Assembly: GCA_038748365.1 (NCBI GenBank)
Contig: JBCDIZ010000004.1
Span: 186,001-250,000 of the forward strand
Length of the DNA stretch: 64,000 bases
Source of the DNA: Alterisphingorhabdus sp038748365
Lineage (GTDB): Bacteria; Pseudomonadota; Alphaproteobacteria; Sphingomonadales; Sphingomonadaceae
Direction of reading: 5' to 3'
Made by a program: the position numbers and the translations under genes. Of this stretch, positions 59,459-64,000 are shown in pieces. The notes below the pieces were generated by a model. The model was not told the DNA's origin, did not search any database, and worked only from the letters and a program-made list of their open reading frames with translations. Within the stretch, counting starts at the first letter, position 1. Every line of letters starts with the position of its first letter.

Positions 59459-60106
59459 CTAAGGATTTTCCGGCAAGGCATTGACGATCAGCAGGGCAAT
59501 GGCGACGGTGATCAATATAACGCCGGCAATGCGGTTGAGCATATGGCTGCGTCCGGCATCGCGGGCGATGGCCCCACCACGCGATGCTATGATTGAATAG
59601 ATGCTAAGGCTGGTGGTTTCGGTGAAAATCGTAGCGATGACCAGTGCCAGTATCTGCGGGCCAATAGGGCGACTGGCATCAAGAAATTGCGGCAATATGG
59701 TGGTATAGAACAGCAATGCCTTGGGGTTGGCCATATGTACGGCAATGCCGCTGGCAAATCCTGAGGCGATATTGCTGCCAATCGCGCCATTGGCTGTCGC
59801 TGTGGTCATCACCGGTGCCATGGGATCAACTTTGAGCCGTTTCCAGCCGAGCCAGATCAGATAGGCGGCGCCGACATATTGGATAAGCGCAAAAACGGTG
59901 GGTGCCGTGGTCGCCAGAGCCATCAGGCCAAGTCCGCTCAAGGCATACCAGATGAAATTGCCGAAATTGATGCCCAATATCGGCCCAATGGCATTGCGAC
60001 CGCCACCGGAAAGGACGTGACTAACGGTAATCATAACCGCAGGTCCGGGTACCAGGCAGAAAGCCAGATCCGTCAGGATAAAGGCAATAAGCGTTTCGGT
60101 CGGCAT
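59459..60106 (-). CDS. LysE family translocator
   Basis: Inner-membrane amino-acid/metabolite exporter of 215 residues with about six helices: LIAFILTDLAFCLVPGPAVM, LGINFGNFIWYALSGLGLMA, YVGAAYLIWLGWKRLK, and SGIAVHMANPKALLFYTTIL near the middle. The PGPA-VM and NPKALLFY motifs are the usual RhtB/LysE signatures. Substrate not inferable (homoserine, threonine, lysine or arginine are typical). Confidence 0.92.
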   Translation of the reverse strand: MPTETLIAFILTDLAFCLVPGPAVMITVSHVLSGGGRNAIGPILGINFGNFIWYALSGLGLMALATTAPTVFALIQYVGAAYLIWLGWKRLKVDPMAPVMTTATANGAIGSNIASGFASGIAVHMANPKALLFYTTILPQFLDASRPIGPQILALVIATIFTETTSLSIYSIIASRGGAIARDAGRSHMLNRIAGVILITVAIALLIVNALPENP

Positions 60107-60161
60107 GGCCGCGCTATAGCGTGTTTACCTGCCGACCGAAGCAAAAAGCAATTTCAGCCGT

Positions 60162-60785
60162 TTAGCCGACGCTTTCAATCAGCTTTTTAACCTCGTCATT
60201 GGTTGGGCGGACCTTATAGTCAGCCGATACTGATTTGGCGAGAACCACGCCTTCGGGATCAAGCACAAAGATCGAGGCATAAGGCACGCCATAGGCGCGA
60301 CTTTCCGGATCAGCATATTGCGGATCGCGAATGTTGAAGGCGTCAATCAGCTTTGAGCCTTCATCGGAGAGTAACAGATACTCTACCTTCTGCTCCTCGG
60401 CAAATGCGGCCAATGATGCCGTCGGATCATAGCTGACACCTGCCAGCGTATAGCCGGAATCAGCGATATCGCTTGCAATATCGCTCAGGCCTTTAAGCTG
60501 TGCCTGGCAAAAGGGGCACCAGTCCACCGAGCGGGTAAAGACCAATATAGTGCCTTTTTCGTCGGCCAGTGAAGCGACAGTAGCAGCTTCGCCTGCCGCA
60601 TTGGCAAGTTCCAAGTCAACCGGCGCACGATCCCCAATGGCAGGGCCGGGCTGATCGCCGACGACTACATCTTCAATTTCCTGTTCGGTTTCGGCGGGAG
60701 TTTCTTCCGTTGTCGCGCCGCCACATGCCGTGAGCATCGCGGCGGCAGCCAGAGTGAACGGAAGAGCAGAGAATTTTTGCATCAT
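60162..60785 (-). CDS. redoxin-domain lipoprotein
   Basis: A lipoprotein signal ends AAMLTAC (lipidated Cys21), then an acidic linker (EETPAETEQEIEDVVVG), then an AhpC/TSA-like thioredoxin domain: APVDLELANAAGEAATVASL, FTRSVDWCPFCQAQLKGLSD (C90, C93), VSYDPTASLAAFAEEQKVEY and PYASIFVLDPEGVV. It should be a periplasmic peroxiredoxin or thiol oxidoreductase. A TTACA-N2-TGTAA box lies upstream. Start placed at 60785 so the signal begins properly; a longer frame from 60836 adds 17 residues. Confidence 0.87.
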   Translation of the reverse strand: MMQKFSALPFTLAAAAMLTACGGATTEETPAETEQEIEDVVVGDQPGPAIGDRAPVDLELANAAGEAATVASLADEKGTILVFTRSVDWCPFCQAQLKGLSDIASDIADSGYTLAGVSYDPTASLAAFAEEQKVEYLLLSDEGSKLIDAFNIRDPQYADPESRAYGVPYASIFVLDPEGVVLAKSVSADYKVRPTNDEVKKLIESVG

Positions 60786-60871
60786 ATGACCCTTATTATC
60801 AAAAATGCCATGACTGGCGATGCGTCTGAAGCGCACCTTTCCGATGAGGTTCGCACCATATGGGGAGAAAG

Positions 60872-60883
60872 TTACAGATGTAA
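60872..60883. promoter_or_regulatory. TTACA-N2-TGTAA operator-like site
   Basis: A perfect 5+5 palindrome, flanked by G and AC, upstream of the redoxin lipoprotein gene (minus). On that strand it overlaps a TTTACA -35-like hexamer with TATGGT about 18 bp further. TetR-type repressors often use such sites. Inference only. Confidence 0.4.
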
Positions 60884-60942
60884 ACGTATCAAAGGGGAAT
60901 TATGCCCGATTTACTGTACAGCCGCCGGTCCCTGTTAGACTG

Positions 60943-62244
60943 TCACAGCACATATTTGCTGAGATCGGTATCGCGTGCCACATCGTTGAGTTGTTTTTCG
61001 ACATAAGCGGCATCGATAGTGATTGTATCGCCGTCCATCTCCTCGGCATTAAAGCTGACATCTTCGAGCAGCTTTTCCATCACCGTCTGTAAACGGCGGG
61101 CGCCGATATTCTCGACTGTCTCGTTCACATTGGCAGCGATTTTGGCGAGTGCGGCAATCGCATCATCGGTGAAGTCGAGTGTGACATTCTCGGTGCCGAT
61201 TAGAGCAGCATATTGTGCTGGCAGATTGGCTTTGGTGTCCTTGAGGATGGTGACAAAATCTTCCTCGGTTAGTGCTCGCAATTCTACCCGGATAGGCAGA
61301 CGGCCCTGAAGCTCGGGCAGCATATCGCTGGGCTTCGAGACATGAAACGCGCCTGAGGCGATAAACAGCACATGGTCGGTTTTCATCGGGCCATATTTGG
61401 TCGCCACGGTGGTGCCCTCGATCAGCGGTAGGAGATCGCGCTGCACGCCTTCACGGCTTACCGATCCGCCGCGCACATCGCTGACCGCGATCTTGTCGAT
61501 CTCGTCAAGGAACACAATGCCATTGGTCTCGGCATTGGCGAGCGCGGCACGAGCGACGTCATCTTCGTCCATGCGTTTGTCGGACTCTTCCTCGACCAGC
61601 TTATCCCAAGCATCGGCAACGCGCATCTTGCGGCGCTTTGTCGGGGTTTGGCCAAAAGCCTTGCCCATCATGTCGGAGAGATTGATCATGCCGACCTGGC
61701 CGCTCATGCCGGGGATTTCCATCGGCGCATTGGGGGTGTCGGTGACCTCAATCTCGACTTCCTTGTCGTTCATATGATTGTCGACAATGCGCTGGCGAAA
61801 GCTCTCGCGGGTCGCCTCACTGGCATTGTCGCCGACCAGCGCATCGAGCAGCCGCTTCATCGCGGCTTCGGATGCGGCCTCGCGCACGGCTTCGCGCCGA
61901 TTATCCTTTTCCAGACGCACCGCTTCCTCGACCAGATCTCGCGCAATCTGGTCAACATCGCGGCCGACATAGCCGACCTCGGTAAATTTGGTCGCTTCAA
62001 TCTTGATAAACGGCGCTTGGGCCAGTTTGGCCAGACGGCGCGAAATCTCGGTCTTGCCGCAGCCTGTGGGGCCGATCATCAGGATGTTCTTCGGTGTGAC
62101 TTCATCGCGCAATTCAGCAGGCAGACGCTGACGCCGCCAGCGATTGCGCAGCGCCACAGCCACAGCACGCTTGGCGTCGCGCTGGCCAACAATATGCTCA
62201 TCCAGAGCGGCAACGATTTTCTTCGGGGTCAATTGGTCGGTCAT
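60943..62244 (-). CDS. hslU: ATP-dependent protease ATPase subunit HslU
   Basis: AAA+ unfoldase that feeds proteins to the HslV peptidase. Walker A GPTGCGKTEISRRLA is at 58-65 and the family-specific IVGQRDAKRAVAVALRNRW precedes it. Walker B is GIVFLDEIDKIAVSD; the sensor block is GRLPIRVELRALTEEDFVTIL. The insertion (I) domain at about 150-230 and the C-terminal NDVARDTDLSKYVL, which docks in HslV, are complete. The 433 residues are normal. No hslV is next to it, which is unusual. Confidence 0.96.
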   Translation of the reverse strand: MTDQLTPKKIVAALDEHIVGQRDAKRAVAVALRNRWRRQRLPAELRDEVTPKNILMIGPTGCGKTEISRRLAKLAQAPFIKIEATKFTEVGYVGRDVDQIARDLVEEAVRLEKDNRREAVREAASEAAMKRLLDALVGDNASEATRESFRQRIVDNHMNDKEVEIEVTDTPNAPMEIPGMSGQVGMINLSDMMGKAFGQTPTKRRKMRVADAWDKLVEEESDKRMDEDDVARAALANAETNGIVFLDEIDKIAVSDVRGGSVSREGVQRDLLPLIEGTTVATKYGPMKTDHVLFIASGAFHVSKPSDMLPELQGRLPIRVELRALTEEDFVTILKDTKANLPAQYAALIGTENVTLDFTDDAIAALAKIAANVNETVENIGARRLQTVMEKLLEDVSFNAEEMDGDTITIDAAYVEKQLNDVARDTDLSKYVL

Positions 62245-62271
62245 AAATCCAGATACTTACTATACATATTT

Positions 62272-62288
62272 CCGTTCGTCTCGAACGG
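62272..62288. repeat. CCGTTCG-TCT-CGAACGG palindrome
   Basis: A minimal copy of the repeat ends seen at 15668, 17663 and 18983, between hslU and the FAD oxidase gene. It may be a deletion derivative. Confidence 0.5.
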
Positions 62289-62331
62289 CGTTAAAGTGTT
62301 GGATGCGAATTTGGGGGTTGCGTATCAATAG

Positions 62332-63525
62332 TCAAGCGCAGCGCATGGCATCGGCAATAGCGGCATGGCCATTGACGATGCGGCTGGAGACATCGGGCTG
62401 CGGTGTGCGGTCAAACTGACCGCGCTCAAATGTACCGCCGAGAACGATGCCGTCCGAACGCGGGAACATGTAGAGGCCGCGCCTGTTGGTATAGGCGTAG
62501 TTGATCTCCGGCTGGGGCAGCAGGATCTCCAACTGCCCGCGCACCGGGATCAGTTCCTCATCACCAAATAACTCCGCCGCGCCCAGCCCGGTGCAGTTGA
62601 AGATTAGCTTTTCCGGCAACGCCTGAATTTCGCTCCGATCATGAAAATGGCGCACGGTGATCTTTCCACTCGCGAGCAATATATCGCGCTGAAGCGCGCG
62701 TAAGAAGCGGGCAGGCTCAATATACATGTTGTACGAGCGGCGCAGATGCGAGGTACCGAAAGGGTTATCCGCCTCTTCGATAGTCTGCATTGCGGGCAGC
62801 ATATTGGCGATCAGCCGATCAACTTGGCCCATATTGATAGGGCGGTCCGACAGCTCATAAGTGGGCATCCAGCGCACGCCATAATGCTCTCCCACCAGCA
62901 GCTGATAGCGGTAATAGCTGTACGCGCTGGCCTCAACGAATTGTTGCTCAAATTCGGGCGTGAGCTGGGAACCGGAGAAGACCGAGCTCGGATACCATTG
63001 GCCGCCGGCGATATTGGACGTGGTTTCGGGTGGAAGCTGGCTGGTATAGATGGTGACCTGCTGCCCCGCTTCTTGCAACAGCCGCGCCGTGGTCAGCCCC
63101 ATGATTCCAGCACCGATAACCGCCACCGGCCCCTGATGGCCGGACAGGGCTAGATCAACCGCCAGTTTGGAACTGCCCCAGCCGAGCGTAATCCCGCCGC
63201 CGCCATGGCCATAATTATGGACAATCTGCTTGTCGCCCATCGCCTCACGGCGGACGACAAATCCGGATGGCCGGTAAGGGCGCAGGCCAACAAGCTGACG
63301 GATTACGCGGTTGGCGCTGGCGCGGACTTTGGGCAGGCAGGGTCCTGGCGTTGATGCGTTTGCCAAGGGTGCAGTGCTTCTTGCGCATGCGGATAGCATC
63401 GTGGCAACGCCCAATGCGGCGCTGGTGGCCAAAAACTGTCTGCGGGTTGGGGTGACTTGGTGAAGCACGGGATGACTATAGGCGATCATCTGTTGCTGTC
63501 GAGCATTGCGAGCAGCATTACTCAT
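62332..63525 (-). CDS. exported FAD oxidoreductase, D-amino-acid-oxidase-like (permuted)
   Basis: 397 residues. A Tat-type and lipobox-like N-terminus (TPTRRQFLATSAALGVATML, LSAC about 44-47) indicates export. The C-terminal half of D-amino-acid oxidase comes first: VGLRPYRPSGFVVRRE at about 79-93 and QIVHNYGHGGGGITLGWG at 100-117. The FAD Rossmann start follows at about 135 (VAVIGAGIMGLTTARLL), then NIAGGQWYPS, NCTGLGAAELF, VRGQLEIL and LYMFPR...VLGGTFERG at the end. It should oxidise D-amino acids or related amines. The ATG overlaps the mtfA stop by 4 bp. Confidence 0.82.
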   Translation of the reverse strand: MSNAARNARQQQMIAYSHPVLHQVTPTRRQFLATSAALGVATMLSACARSTAPLANASTPGPCLPKVRASANRVIRQLVGLRPYRPSGFVVRREAMGDKQIVHNYGHGGGGITLGWGSSKLAVDLALSGHQGPVAVIGAGIMGLTTARLLQEAGQQVTIYTSQLPPETTSNIAGGQWYPSSVFSGSQLTPEFEQQFVEASAYSYYRYQLLVGEHYGVRWMPTYELSDRPINMGQVDRLIANMLPAMQTIEEADNPFGTSHLRRSYNMYIEPARFLRALQRDILLASGKITVRHFHDRSEIQALPEKLIFNCTGLGAAELFGDEELIPVRGQLEILLPQPEINYAYTNRRGLYMFPRSDGIVLGGTFERGQFDRTPQPDVSSRIVNGHAAIADAMRCA

Positions 63526-64000
63526 GTCCACTGCGCCGGATCGAGTGCAAGCAGTTCCGAAAGCTGCGCATAGAGTGCCGGCTCCTCATGTTGCAACGCA
63601 TGCGGTTTTTCGAAGAAGGCGACGATAGCCTCGGCAAAGAACTCTTGATGATTAGTGGCACCATAGGGATCGATCACCGTTCCGCGTCCGCCTGCAACCC
63701 GGTTCACATGTTCATGATATGCGTCCAGCATCGCTTTCTGCCAGCCACTATAGGCCTGCCCTTTGCGCAAAATGGGTAAACCGTTTGTGTGACCGGTTAA
63801 GCTATCCAGTTGATGCGCGAATTCGTGGATAACGACATTATGCCCGTCCTTTTCGTCAAGGCCACCTTCAAGCGCATCGGGCCACGCCAGGACGACCGGT
63901 CCGCGGACCCAGCTTTCACCAAGTACTATGTGCCGGTTTTCGTGCACAACATGACCATCATAGGTGTTGCGGTGTTTGCGGAAGGCGGAAGGGTAGACCA
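63522..64000 (-). CDS. zinc-dependent peptidase MtfA-like, partial (5' end outside window)
   Basis: C-terminal part of an MtfA (YeeI)-like metallopeptidase. RHIVLGESWVRGPVVLAW, the HEFAH motif (VVIHEFAHQLDSLTGHTNGL) and NHQEFFAEAIVAFFEKP, which provides the third ligand, are clear. MtfA binds the Mlc repressor and regulates sugar uptake in E. coli. The reading frame continues to the window edge without a start (the codon at 63947 is GTG inside the gene). The stop overlaps the downstream oxidase start (ATGA). Confidence 0.9.
   Translation of the reverse strand, partial: VYPSAFRKHRNTYDGHVVHENRHIVLGESWVRGPVVLAWPDALEGGLDEKDGHNVVIHEFAHQLDSLTGHTNGLPILRKGQAYSGWQKAMLDAYHEHVNRVAGGRGTVIDPYGATNHQEFFAEAIVAFFEKPHALQHEEPALYAQLSELLALDPAQWT

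Noticed and set aside
1..64000. Search for tRNA, rRNA and CRISPR arrays
   Set aside because: No tRNA-like cloverleaf with GTTCGANTC context, rRNA block or regularly spaced repeats was found by eye; small RNAs cannot be excluded.

Overview
The window is a chromosomal stretch of an alphaproteobacterium, most likely a sphingomonad (order Sphingomonadales). This rests on several signs: a class I lysyl-tRNA synthetase; the rpmF-plsX-fabH-ihfA-merR block; exosortase-A type glycan genes; and dispersed repeats that, when they fall in genes, encode peptides of the LSLSKG / LRQAQHER type. The sequence has moderate G+C and is gene dense. I found about 65 protein genes and no rRNA, tRNA, CRISPR array or intact insertion sequence.

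Layout. 1-3.3 kb holds a MacA/MacB-type export operon on the minus strand, with the permease cut by the window edge. 3.5-9.3 kb holds an exported M48 protease, an outer-membrane-like protein, a DUF3592 protein, a nitronate monooxygenase, a HExxH protein and a MAPEG protein. 9.5-12.7 kb is the L32 / phospholipid and fatty-acid initiation block, ending in IHF-alpha and a MerR regulator. 12.7-19.6 kb holds a SixA-like phosphatase, a DinG-type helicase, class I LysRS, a short asparaginase-like protein and a fatty-acid desaturase. 19.9-21.25 kb is a small AT-richer islet: two operator-like repeats, an XRE regulator, an ImmA/IrrE metallopeptidase and a 42-residue protein. 21.3-28.8 kb carries metabolic and exported proteins (ArgE-like, an exported superoxide dismutase, DUF2891, a prolyl-4-hydroxylase-like protein, homoserine dehydrogenase, a nucleotidyltransferase). 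29.1-32.4 kb is a TonB-ExbB-ExbD-ExbD-ExbD energy-transduction cluster. 32.4-41.6 kb holds an MsbA-like ABC transporter, a strongly folded 267-bp inverted-repeat element abutting a polyhydroxyalkanoate depolymerase gene, an enolase-superfamily epimerase, GNAT, thiolase, MaoC hydratase and a second desaturase. 41.6-47.1 kb has MscS and part of an exosortase-A-associated glycan locus. 47.1-64 kb holds PutA, L28, TadA, a LytS/LytT two-component pair, three more metalloproteases, a DsbA-like protein, HslU, a FAD oxidase and MtfA.

The genes that appear to work together are: export (MacA, MacB ATPase, permease); lipid initiation (PlsX, FabH); TonB energisation (TonB, ExbB, three ExbD); and two-component signalling (histidine kinase overlapping its LytTR regulator). 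The exported thiol, peroxidase and protease genes near 56-61 kb look like an envelope-maintenance neighbourhood.

Most notable observations: the FAD oxidase at 62.3-63.5 kb appears to be a circular permutation of the D-amino-acid oxidase fold; the 34459-34725 element folds into nested perfect inverted repeats ending 3 bp before phaZ; palindromic repeats sit inside the helicase and desaturase coding sequences without breaking the frame; and the XRE islet has two exact TTTACC-N6-GGTTAAT boxes 20 bp apart.
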